Assembly (NCBI GenBank): GCA_023055505.1
Contig: JALIRH010000014.1
Coordinates: 18,051,404 to 18,115,403, forward strand
Direction: 5' to 3'
Origin: Callipepla californica brunnescens
Lineage: Eukaryota; Chordata; Aves; Galliformes; Odontophoridae
DNA length: 64,000 nt
Part shown: positions 50,901 through 64,000 of the stretch, piece after piece
Position numbering within the stretch: the stretch's first letter is position 1
Layout: every line of letters starts with the position of its first letter
Made by a program: the position numbers and the translations under genes
The notes under the pieces: model-generated
Database searches by the model: none
Told to the model about the DNA's origin: nothing
Seen by the model: only the letters and a program-made list of their open reading frames with translations

Positions 50901-53900
50901 GGAGACGGCCGCGGAGGGGACGGATGCTGGCTCGTTCTCGAATCAATTCCCTTGATGCTTCTTTGGTCTGAGGAAGGGATGGTGTGAGCTTTTGGCTCCT
51001 TCCCATTGCGTTTGCTGTGGAAAGTTCTATTTCACAATCTTACCCACTGTGGACTTGGCTTCTACTGAGCGGTTTCGCCGTGTCCCCGTTAAGCGGGACA
51101 CCTCTGAGAGCTACTCAATAATCAGGCAACTGTGCTTCATTTTGAACAAATCCTTCTTTTTAGTTTCCATGCCGAGATAAATTAACCAATGTGAAAAAAT
51201 GAGCAGGCTAACATGTACGCGTACGTTAATACATGAAAATAAGGTGAATTTGTGGTAGAACAGTTGTTTGTACAAGCAGAAAGACCAACTCCATCTGTCC
51301 AAAAAGCCCAACAGAAAGGGTAATAACTGCAAACACATGGAGCGTTCACAGTCCAGTTCAGTGCTGCTCTCCCAGTTCCTGGGGTTTGAGGAAGGTTTGT
51401 CCTTCTGCGTACTGGAGAGAGGTGCTGTGAGAGAATTCTGGTTGTGAACAAATTGTCCACAAACACTAGAGGCTCTCGTTTCTTGTTTAAGGGGAGAAAA
51501 ATAATTCTCACCGTTCTTAAAACCCTTGCTGAAGTCTAAGGGCTGGGGGAACTTAAGGCAAATGGTGGAGGGAATGCAGCCTTTCTAACTTTGTAGGGAG
51601 TTGTTTTCAGTTGTCTTTCAGGGAGGACTGAAGAAAAACTATGAGCAAAGAGGCTTACTTATGAAACGGCGTGAGGTTATAGCAGCCCGGGTATCCCTCA
51701 GTGCGGGAGTACAGACGCTGCAGGAAGTTTGTGGCTGGTATTACTTCCTCTGAGTACAGCTGAAGATGGCAACACCACGGGAGGGGAAGCTCTGCTGGAC
51801 GTGATTGTAGTGGCAGGTAGAGCTTTGTGAAGATACGAATGTAAAGAGTAATTCAGATGATTATCAGTCTGTGATCCTTTGTCTGTTGTTTCTACTCCAC
51901 TGTTTTTCTCCGTCTTCTAAGCAAAGACAGATTCCAGAAAAATCAGTGAACTGACATAAAGTGACGCACGGGAGAAGAGAAATGTCTTTGTACCTTGAGA
52001 AAGGAATTAATATAAACCATTAATCTTAATGTCAAGCTGTGGGAAAATTGTGGCACGTATAAACGTTCTGTTAGCGTGTGGAAAATAACAGGCTTCCTGG
52101 TAGTCTGCAAAGTGGATTTGTGAAGAACCAATACTATTTCTTCTGTAACAAAATCACTTTTGTGGGGAAAGGAAGAAAAGAAGAGCTCATCAGTACTTGG
52201 GATCTTTGAGAACAGCTCCCAGCAGGTCAGTCTAGCTGGCCACAAGAGGATAGATGAGAATCTTTACAGGTCCTTTCCAGACTATTTTTTCTGATCTTGT
52301 AAGTCCTCGCCTAAATCCCACTAAAGAAATTCATTAACTCAGTTTTAAGTTATGCTTTGTAGTGGATAAAAATGGAAAGGGAAATATTTTCCCTCTGTAT
52401 TAAAGGTGTCTGCTGTCAGGTTGCCGCAATGAGTGGCCAAGTAGAGGAACTCTTGCTTAACATCTGATGAAGTGATGGCCACTTCACTAGCCAGCACACC
52501 GACCCGTTGTAATGGGACCATCCCTTTCTTCTTTTCAGAATGCTCACGTGTATTTTTGCCCAGGACCCATGACATATGAGGTTATTTGTTTGTTCTTCCC
52601 CATGTGCACATACAGAGTAGCACTTTAACCTCATTACACACCTCAGAGAGTTGGGTAATTACCAGTCTCTCTCATGACTAGTCCTTTCATCACTCTTCCT
52701 GTTCGTAATTTTATAGGTTATCTCTGACCTATGGGAACCATCTTCCAGTGTAATGTTTAATATCTCGCAAATCAGTTTCTCTCAATCCCTGCCAGGTCCA
52801 GGCCTTTGACCTACTTAAGGAGCTGCAGAAACTGTGATCAACACTGATCTGATTTCCTCAGCATTTAATCTCAGTTCCACATTTTATGTTATCTGTGTTG
52901 CTCTTTGCGTTTTCATGCAAGTCTCGGCTGGACTGAGGTACATGATGTCACCAAGTCCCGAAATGAAACAGTAAATTCTTCTCAGATCTTTGTTAATATC
53001 TTATTGTGCCCAAAATGAAAGTGTTAATCCTGTGCATAGTTTCAGGGTTGTATGGGAGTTAAAGGCATGCAGAAATCAGTCTCCTTGTGTACTTCTTGTC
53101 CTCATGAATTTATTCTTAACATCCTGTCAACACCTACTGCAGTAAGCACTGTTCTATTCATAGGGCTGTACCGTCACTCCGCTACTTACACACTCACAAA
53201 CAAGCTCTAGATAACTGTTATTACTATTTACATATGGGATCTTGAGGAACAAATGTGCTCAAATTCGTTCAAATTGAAGGAAGTCACTTTGCATGTGAAT
53301 TGTTTGAGTTCAGAGCCATGCAGTCACATTAGTGTAGTCACACTCTTCATAGTCTGGGGACCATTTGCTCCTCAGCAACTGGTTGGAGGGTGTCACTTCT
53401 GTACATATATTTATGATGAGATGTTTTGTCAAAAGAGCTAAAGAAACCATTCAGTAATCTGTCATGGTCAAGTAGGCACTCAGTTACTTTTCAACCTGAG
53501 GCAGTGTTGCATTCCCCTTCTGAGCTCCAGTCTGATGAGGATAGACTTCTGACTCCAGGAGCAAGCCATTTCCTCAGCTTTTATTCTCAGAGGTAAATTA
53601 TGCCCTTCCTGATGTGCATTGAGACCAAAGAGGACAGCTCTATACAAGCTGATCGAGCATCAGATTTGCATTGCCCATTTCATCATTATTTCATCCTCAG
53701 GGATGCTGTGTGGTTTTGATTGTTACACTGAAAATCATCAGCCAAAGAGAGCAACTGCTTTTACAGCAGTCACAGGAACTCTCTCACTACCCTGGTACGC
53801 TATAGGCTGCAAAACTAATACATGCTGTATTTCCTCTCCTCACCACCTCACCTTCCCCCTGGAATACAGCCTTACTTTGCTTCTCATTTTTGTTTCATCA

Positions 53901-56304
53901 TTCATGAGTATGGAGTATCCTCTGGTCTTTGGAATGCAGATTACAATCTGTCAGCCTCTAATGGAAAATACTAGCACCTAACCTCATGCAGAGGACATCT
54001 CAACCCACCCCAATAGAAATATATATTTTTTTCCAAATGCACATGAACACACAGTATCTCAGCTGCTTTTTTTCTATGACCCAACTGACTTACTGATAAG
54101 TAGAAATTACTTTCCTAATATTTTGGTGGCAGCTATTAGAAAAAATGGATTAGCATAAAATGAACTCTGTAAACATAACTCTTCATGCCTGCAACTCCGT
54201 AGAAAAAGACGTTAATAAAGTTAGTTTCCTGTTACATTACTACTAACAGATCAATATGTTGTTAACGGACTGCTAAATTGAGACAGAGCAATGTCTAAAC
54301 CAAGGTCATCCCACGAGTCTCTGATAACATTTTGCTGCAAAAGCCAAGAATTTTGGACACTAGTCCTTTTCTCTGAAGTGTCTAGTAGCTTTTCACTTCA
54401 ATATAATGATACTGGCATACACAGCATCTTGTTACATCTTCAAAGCTCAAACATGCTTTGGAGGAGTAAAGGGGGATATCCAACTAGCCATTGATCTTAG
54501 AGTGAATATCTACTCTGAGTGCTTGTCTGTATGCTACCTATGAGGCTGTGTGTGCCACACATGCTTAACCCAAAGACTTATTTATAGTGCATTCTCTCTG
54601 TCTTTGTCTAATACTGCATTTGCTTTCTTCTTCCTACAAACAGCAACTCTGAAAATTGGAATGTTTCAACTTTTCTAATCCACCTGGCTCAGTATTAGAT
54701 TGGAGGAGGAGAATAAAAAAAAGCCTGGTGTGCTTCACCTTGAGGAAAAGGGCTTCTGTATTATCTTTTCTGGGGCCCATAAAGGAATGGATGAGGTTGA
54801 TCCACTTGCCCCCTAGGGCAGACAAATGCGTTCATGTTCAGAGTTATGAGAGTGGCCGACGACAACAACATTGATGAGCTTCATAACTATTAATTTGCAA
54901 CTCTGACATACAGCTTGCCTGCCTATTACTTTTGAACTATTCATAGAAAAACTACCAAGAAGTAAGAACTAGAGCATGTACAAAGGCCTTTGGTTGCACT
55001 GCCTGTGGCAACAGGAACATGGATGAGAGTCCTGATGGCAATGATGGCATGCTTCAGGTTGAGTAGGGTAGCCCTGATAGATGTCTGGTCATTGCAATAG
55101 CTGTACAACTCAGATTCCACGCTTCTCCACATTTTAGCTGAGAAAAATCGAGCCAGAACTTTGTGATGGTTCTTGAAAGTCACTGAAAAGATCACAGTTC
55201 ATCGTCTTCATTTTGTTTCCAGCCTATGAAGAGTTAGGTACAGCACAACTTTTTTTTCTCTATCAAGTAAGGACTCATCTTGCAGGTTTGTATGCATCTA
55301 TGCTAATTCTAATCAAGGACTATGTGTGAGGTGCAGGAAGGACCATCTGTGGAATAAGGAATCCATTTACTACACAGGTGCCATTTTCTCATTTCTTGTT
55401 CCTCTCTTTGGTGGCTGGAAGACTCCCAGTGGTATCTGCAAGGGTATATTATTTCACATTCCTCATCTGTTCAAATCAACAGCAATGGACATTTCTGTCC
55501 TTTACTGAGGAGCTGTTTCAAACAAACCAAGAGCACAAATCCTTAGTTTCCATCTGAAATGACTGTATAGCACTGCACTTCTTAGAACATGCAGTTGTGC
55601 TTCAGTGATGTGCTAGCCATTTCTTCTCTGCATTTGGGACTCCCACTGCCAGTGAAGAGTGAGCCTGACCAAAGAAGTATTTTGTTTATTCAGTGTGCTG
55701 CAGTACTCAGTTGTACCTTATTTTGTGGAGTACCAATCTTCTGAATATGATAGCATACTGATGATTTCTCTGGATTTTGTGAGTCTCGATCACTGCGGTG
55801 CTTTTTGAGTTAAAACTTGTGCATGTTACTTCACAACACAGAAAATGCTGAGGCTCTGACAGCTGAACCCCAGATGGTCTGTGAGGAGTACTCATGTCAG
55901 AGTGCTGCTGCAGGAGGCAGCACAGAGGAAGGCTGTGCAAACACTTCTATACCTGGGCTAATATTTACAGCGCCATACTCTGCTTTTTACTGGACTGGAG
56001 ACAGACAGCAGACACTCACAGCTCATATTAACACCTGTACACTACAGAAATATTAACCCAAGGTAAACAGCCCAGCAGAAGTTAATGTCTGTATTCACAG
56101 AAAACCAAACAAAAACCTCTTCCATTTCCTAGCATGAGCGTTGGTTCCCTAAACAGCTCTGGCTGCCCATGGTTGATGGTTCAGAGTCTTGATAGCCAGA
56201 GCAGTTGCCTACAGTTTTCTGCCTCTGTACCTATGGTATTTGGCCACTTACAGCTCATGTACTTTTACTCTTTAGGTCCTACAAAGAAAACATTCAAATA
56301 TGCT
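50900..56304. other. Gene-free interval upstream of GFRA3
   Basis: AT-rich sequence with no recognised exon, no CR1 obvious by eye, and only short ORFs. The largest (120 codons at 53619-53981, plus) has no recognisable motif. CDC25C, the gene that follows GFRA3 in human, is not seen here. Confidence 0.45.
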
Positions 56305-56395
56305 CTTGTAGATCTGTTCCCCTGGGTTGGCCATGCATTCCCACCAGGTGCTCCATCACAGTTTCAGGCTGTAACTTAGCATTTCCACTACAGTA
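56305..56395 (+). repeat. Dispersed repeat family X, copy 4 (3' part only)
   Basis: 'gttcccctgggttggccatgcattcccaccaggtgctccatcaca' then 'caggctgtaacttagcatttccactac' matches the last ~90 bases of copies 2 and 3. It is followed ~110 bases later by an unrelated CR1. Confidence 0.5.
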
Positions 56396-56507
56396 ACAAA
56401 GCCAAACCCACGTTGATAATGGGCAGATGACTTAAGAGGTGATCGTGGCCACAATTGGTAGTGGGGGTGGTTCAGACTATGAAAATCATTTTTGCCAGGA
56501 ATTATAG

Positions 56508-57590
56508 AATCCTTAGAGTTGGAAAGGACATCTGAAAGCCATCTAGTCAACTCCCCTGCAATGAACAGGGACACCACAGCTAGAGCAGGTCACTCAGGGC
56601 TTGATCCAGCCTGGCCTTGAAAGTCTCCAGGGCATCAACCACAACACTATGGGCCTTCCATGCGCATTAGCACAGCATCATGGTTTTATGTGTAAACCGT
56701 AGACACATAGCTCCCAGGAGGATCTGTTCTGTGATCTTCCCTGGCACAGAGGTGAGACTGACAGGTTGGTAGTTCCCAGGGTCATCTTTTTACCCTTTCT
56801 AAAAATGGGTGTGATGTTTTTCCAGCTACCAGGGACTTGTCCTGATTGCCACAACTTTTGAAATATCTTTGAGAGTGGCTTGGCAACTACAGCCAATTTC
56901 CTTAGGACTCTGGGATGCATCTCATTGAGATCCATGTAATTTTGAATGTTCAGGTTCCCCAGGTCATCACAAAGCAGATCTTCGCTTACAGTGGGAAGGA
57001 TGTTGTTTCCTTGATCCTCTCCTACCGAACTAAATGTTTGAGGGTTGTGTGGTAGGCAGTTATCAGGGAAGATGGAGGTAAAAAAAGTTGTTAAGTACCT
57101 CAGCTACCTTCTTCTCTGTTTTTACCAGCCTGTGTATGTCACTCACTAGGGAGGATGCCCTTGCACCCTGAAGAAAACTTCCTGAAAGATCTGCTCCACA
57201 CGTTTCCCCATCAGCACAGTTTCCTAGGGTGTTTTGTTGATTAATTTCCTGTAGACCTGGAAGTTAGCATTCCTAAAGTTTGTCTTCCTAGTTTTATTCT
57301 TCACCTGTCTCATGTCCCTAGTCAGCTCATTTGCATTGGTGAACAACTGGTCCAGTGTTGCATCCCCCCTGCTGGGGACATCAATTACTTCAATCAGGAA
57401 GTTGTCATCAGTGCATTCCAGGAGCCTCCTGGATTGCTTACAGCTTGCAGTGCTACTTTTCCAAATGACGTCTCAGTGGTTAAAGTTCTCCAGCAGGATG
57501 AGCATTTGTGATCATGATGCTTCCTGTAGCTGGAGGTAGGAAGCCTCACCAGCAGGCTCTGACTGACCTGGTGACCCGTGAAATTCTTCA
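56508..57590 (-). mobile_element. CR1-derived block including reverse-transcriptase N-terminal part
   Basis: The 56508-56650 part is a CR1 3' end in reverse orientation ('tagaatccttagagttggaaaggaca'). From about 56690 to 56940 the minus strand encodes a decayed piece of CR1 RT ('HPRVLRKLAVVAKPL', then 'QSGQVPGSWKNITPIF'). Further right, the minus strand near 57060-57110 reads like the upstream part of the same ORF. The 3' end next to an RT-start region means internal deletion or two insertions. The 57200-57590 part is assigned with less certainty. Confidence 0.65.
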
Positions 57591-57599
57591 AGAGGGGAA

Positions 57600-59799
57600 A
57601 GGAGTTCCTTCTAAGAGCACTGTTATGCTACCTTTTGTCTACTTTTTTCTTTTTCTAGAGACAAGAACATAGAAAATGAGCTTCAGTAGTGCACTCCACT
57701 AGATTTTGATTCAAAGGTTTCTAAAAGATGCACTGTAAGATACACAAATGCTGGTCTGTCATTCTGATCCTGATATATCCATGCCACATATTGTCAGAGC
57801 AGCTGCTTTCTTTCTTTTTGTCTCAAGTGAAGCTAAATTAGCATGCAGAACCATGGATGTGGCAATGGCAAGACAGTACCAGGAAGATACTGTAGTGCCT
57901 TAGGGGTAGCAATTGTTCAGAGGCACGTATTATACTGAACATCATAACAGAATAGTAATGGGATCTAAAACGATATTTTACTGTTTGTGTAGGTTGGCAA
58001 GGTACTTAAAGAGATATGAGAAGAAACAAGTGACAGAATATGTATTAAATTATTTTCCCTTGATTCCTTAGAAGGAAGCTGCTTCTGCTTTCCATGAGGA
58101 AATTGACTGGATTTCCATTTGCATCAAGCTATGAGACGGAGGACTCCCAGGCACACAGGTGGGAAAGGTGAGTGATCGCACCCTGCTGCCACCTGCATCA
58201 CCTTCAGCACTGTGGTGGACAGCACTGGAGGTGGCAGTCTCCCATGACTTGCAACAGGGCTTTATTTTAAGTACTCCTGCACCGTTTTTCCTCTTTGCTT
58301 GTAAAACAAATGGGAATATGGCAGGGCAGCCGCACAGGGTCTAATGTTTACTCGACATCTTATCAACAGCATTAGGTACTTTAGAGTCTACCAGGAAAGA
58401 CCTAGGTATGAGCCACTCCCACATGGCAGGACTTTGGACCAAAACAGAGCTTCTGCGTCCAGATGTCTCTCCCAGTTCTGGCCCTGGCAACAAGGTTTCT
58501 GGGATTTTCAATTTCTTTCTTTGCCCTCAAAAAACCTCCTCCTTTACATTTTCCCTCCTCTCGTATTCTTTTTAAGCATCCACTTATTTGCTTGCCTTAA
58601 AAGCTATCAGCAAGATAATGTCATCAGCCTAGGAGGATATCCCACCATGCACTATTCACAGATGCTTTAAACAAGGTTTAAAACATAGAGGTGAAGGTCA
58701 GTCAGCATAAACATAAAAGGAGACTGTATGTTCCATATGCAACATGCTCCCTAACACTAAGGCTGTTTGTCTAGTAAGTAAGAAGTTAAGATGAGATTCT
58801 GCATGCAAGCCATAGGGGTAAAGCTGTCTCTCTTTTATTTTTTAGTAGTAACATAGACAGTTTTTCTTTTTTTATATTCTTTTAAACAAAGCCATACTGA
58901 AAGGAAGCTCTGTCAGTGGCTGAGGCACCGTCACAGGTGTGCTCATGCATCTCTTTTACCACAAGCCGGCTATTTTGTAGTAAAATGGAAGATACGCTAG
59001 CTAGACCCCTAGGGCCCTGTTCACCGGGAGGTCACATGGCCGGGGAGGAAAGATACCTGGAAGTAAAACAGATGGGTATTGAACCACATCTGCTTGATGA
59101 ACGTGTACACGTGGGTACTTGTACTGGAGTCTGTAGCCCAGCTAACACCCTGGGGGGAAAAAAGATCCCAGCATGAAGCCCTAAGGCAGCTCAGAAACCC
59201 TAGATATTCTGCTGCACTCTGAGGTGTCCGTTTGTGCCATCCCTCAGGAATGAGCTGTCCTTATTTTCTCTTGGAGTAGGATAAGCTGGAGTTGCAGTTG
59301 GCTGCACCAGATGCTGAATGTGGTCCTCGGTAGCGCTGCAGGAGTGCCACCTGGTGGGTCCCTTCCCCACACGCGCACAGAAGCCCGGAGCCTCACTGGG
59401 TGCACGGCAGGGGAGACTAATCTGTCACCTCAGCTCAGAGGTGCCTAAGAGAGCTGCATGGAAAATACTGCAAGGGACAGTGCTATGATTATCTGTCTCT
59501 AGAGGTTGTGCATAAAAAGTAGTTTTATTTTCCTAGCGAGCACAATCTTCAGATTCTTTTGCCCTCAGATGGATTTTGCGACATAAGAACTGATAAATTA
59601 ATATGAAACCATCTTCCAAGAGTGAAGCTGTCTTCTTAAGTGCCACACCCTGCAACAAGTACCAGTAATTACTAACTGCAATATACAAGTATAGCAGCTC
59701 TATCCTGTAGCTCCACAGTGCGCAGTGTGTCAGTCAGGATGTTTCACCCAATACTGCCTGAGCTAATTTTTGCACTTATCTGTGCAGACACAGATGGAG
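57600..59799. other. Intergenic stretch, nothing recognised
   Basis: No coding exon or repeat recognised by eye. Sequence is of moderate GC content with scattered short ORFs. Both flanks are CR1 elements. Confidence 0.4.
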
Positions 59800-60420
59800 C
59801 TGCTTCTAACCACCATTTCACCTTGTCCTGTCGCTATCAGGCTGTGTAAAAAGTCAGTCTGCCTTCTGCTTATTATCTCCCTCTAAGTACTGGGAGGCCA
59901 CAGGGAGCTGTCTTCTCCATACTGAACAAGCCAAGCTCCTTCAGTCTGTCGTCATAGGAGAGGTGCTCCAGGCCTTAGATCATCTTTGTGGCCCTCCTCT
60001 GGACCCTCTCCAAAAGCTCCACATCTTTCTTGTGCTGGGGACCCCAGACCTGGATGCAGTACTCGAGAGGGCAGAGTAGAGGAACAATCCCCTCCCTTGC
60101 TCTCTTGCCACCCCTCTTCTGATGCAGCCCAGGATACTATTGGTCTTATGGGCTGCAAGCACACACTCCTGGCTCAAGTTAAGTTTTTTTCATCTACCAG
60201 GGCCCCAAAGTTCTCAGCTGGGATGCTGTCAGTGAGTTCTTCTCCCAGTCTGTATGCGTATCTGGGATTGCCATGACCAAGGACAACACCTTGCACTCGG
60301 CTTTCTTGAACTTCATTAGGCTTACACGGGTCTGCCTTTTGAGCTTGTTGGGGTCTTTCTGGATGGCAGCCCTTACGCACAAGAACTTTCTGTCCCATGG
60401 ATGTTGTGAGGGAGGGAAGA
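59800..60420 (-). mobile_element. CR1 LINE 3' portion
   Basis: Minus-oriented CR1 with 'ctgaacaagccaagctccttcagtctgtc', 'ggccctcctctggaccctctcc', 'gatgcagcccaggatactattggtctt' and 'accaaggacaacaccttgcactcggctttcttgaac' (end of ORF2 on the minus strand). The extreme 3' terminus is missing. Confidence 0.85.
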
Positions 60421-61287
60421 ATCTTGCTTGTTGTACTGGAGTCAGTTCACCAACTAAAAGACTATGGGCAGGACAGGCGTGGTCTGAGAAGACTTGCTTT
60501 GGCCAAGTGCCCTGAGTGGAGCGAAAATTATGCTTCCATAGGGTCTACAGTTACAATCGGTGTGGCATGCATCGCTGTTCAGCATTCTTGCAGCTGGCCA
60601 TCACTGCTGCGACGTGTGAGGGTTTCTGGGCTATGGTGACTGTTTCCCTCTGCAGCCTTCCCCTGACAGATGCACTCTGTGCTGGCAGACCCTCCGCACG
60701 CAGTGTCAGTGTCTGTATGAACTTTAATCTTACCGCCTCTCCACTTCAACGTTTTATTTTTTTCTCCTCCAGTTTTGTCCTTTTTATTGGCTTAAACTGT
60801 TTTAACAACAACGTGAATGTGGAACGGGTATGCTCAGAGCTCAGAGCTCAGTTTCCGCTCAGTTTCCGCACGTGGGTAACACACACTTACGGAGATGAGG
60901 AGCAAAACGCTGAGACCTTCCTCCTGCTCCTCCTGCTGCCACCGGGGCACGGGGCGGCCCAACCGCGCCGCCTTCTCCTGGAAGGATACGGCGCGTTCAG
61001 ATCCGAAGCGGCCGCCACGACCGCCGTCCCCAGCCCGGACCCAGCAGCGCCGCTCCGCGCTGCGGCGCCTCCGGCCCTTAACGGGCAGCGCCGCGCGGGT
61101 CACGGCCGGGGCGGGGGGCGGGGCGGGGCGGGGCGGGGCGGCCCCTCAGTGCCCGCGGGAGGGGGGAGGGGGGCGCGTCCCGGCACGGTCGGGACTCGGC
61201 GGCCGTTCGGGCGGGGCGCCGATTCCCGGCGCGACGGCGGACGCTGCTCCCGCGGGGCTCGGGCGGCTCAGGGCTGCAGAAGCAGCG

Positions 61288-61443
61288 GCCGTGCGGGGCG
61301 GGGCGGGGCCGTGCGGGGCGGGGCGGGGCGGGGCCGTGCGGGGCGGGGAGGGGCGGGGCCGTGCGGGGCGGGGCGGGGCGGGGCGGGGCGGGGCGGGGCG
61401 GGGCCGTGCGGGGCGGGGCGGGGCCGTGCGGGGCGGGGCGGGC
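61288..61443 (+). repeat. GGGGC-register minisatellite / GC-box array
   Basis: About 155 bases built almost wholly of GGGGC pentamers, interrupted by CCGTGC at 61289, 61309, 61334, 61359, 61404 and 61424. All intervals (20, 25, 25, 45, 20) are multiples of five. This indicates expansion and contraction by slippage in pentamer steps. The G-runs could form G-quadruplexes on the plus strand. The array lies about 140 bases upstream of the start codon. Confidence 0.9.
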
Positions 61444-61581
61444 GTTCTCCCCGCGGCATTTCCGGCGCGGCGCTTTGTGGGGCGCGGCGTAGCGTCGCGC
61501 GCCGGCGGCGGCCGGAAGCGGAAGCGAGGGGTCCTCCGTCGGCGACGCCTGTGCGGCTGCGGTGCCGCGGGGCCGCGGCCC

Positions 61582-63982
<2,401 letters not shown>

Positions 63983-64000
63983 TGAATGTCTTTGGGATCC

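Noticed and set aside
54941..55195. Minus-strand 84-codon ORF with a protein-like composition
   Set aside because: No recognised motif or splice partners. Could be a decayed transposon piece but nothing in the sequence supports a specific call.

Overview
The window is vertebrate nuclear DNA, almost certainly a bird and most likely chicken or a close galliform. It has many 5'-truncated CR1 LINEs whose 3' ends read like the avian consensus, two copies of a Galluhop-type mariner element, short introns with GT-AG boundaries, and sharp CpG islands in AT-rich DNA. No prokaryotic genes, CRISPR arrays, rRNAs or tRNAs were seen.

Three protein-coding genes can be reconstructed exon by exon. (1) CDC23 (APC8), minus strand, 20955 to 11725, 16 coding exons joining to 580 codons plus stop. 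(2) GFRA3, minus strand, 50489 to 41391, 8 coding exons joining to 422 codons plus stop; it includes a tiny signal-peptide exon and a final GPI-signal exon. (3) The first four coding exons (185 residues) of a CtBP-family transcriptional co-repressor, plus strand, 61582 to 63947, continuing off the right edge. CDC23 followed by GFRA3 in the same orientation matches the human 5q31 order, so the block corresponds to that region.

Layout: 1-95 is a mariner remnant. 95-7560 is non-coding (possibly a first intron). 7560-8760 is a CpG island with good splice donors on both strands and no identifiable coding exon. 8770-11720 is non-coding. 11725-20955 is CDC23, whose CpG promoter at 20480-21450 carries four CCAAT boxes. 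21450-41390 is about 20 kb of gene-free DNA with at least nine CR1 pieces. 41391-50489 is GFRA3, with its CpG promoter at 49980-50900. 50900-60880 is gene-free, with CR1 and an unnamed dispersed repeat. 60880-61990 is the CtBP CpG island, with a G-rich 5-bp-register minisatellite.

The genes are functionally unrelated: an anaphase-promoting complex subunit, a neurotrophic co-receptor and a co-repressor. The most notable observation is the CtBP-family gene beside GFRA3. Its sequence is a mosaic of CTBP1-like and CTBP2-like residues. As human GFRA1 and CTBP2 both lie on distal 10q, it is a good candidate for a third CtBP ohnologue, which I do not know at this position in mammals. Coordinates of coding exons are base-exact by reading-frame and splice-site fit; repeat boundaries are approximate (tens of bases).
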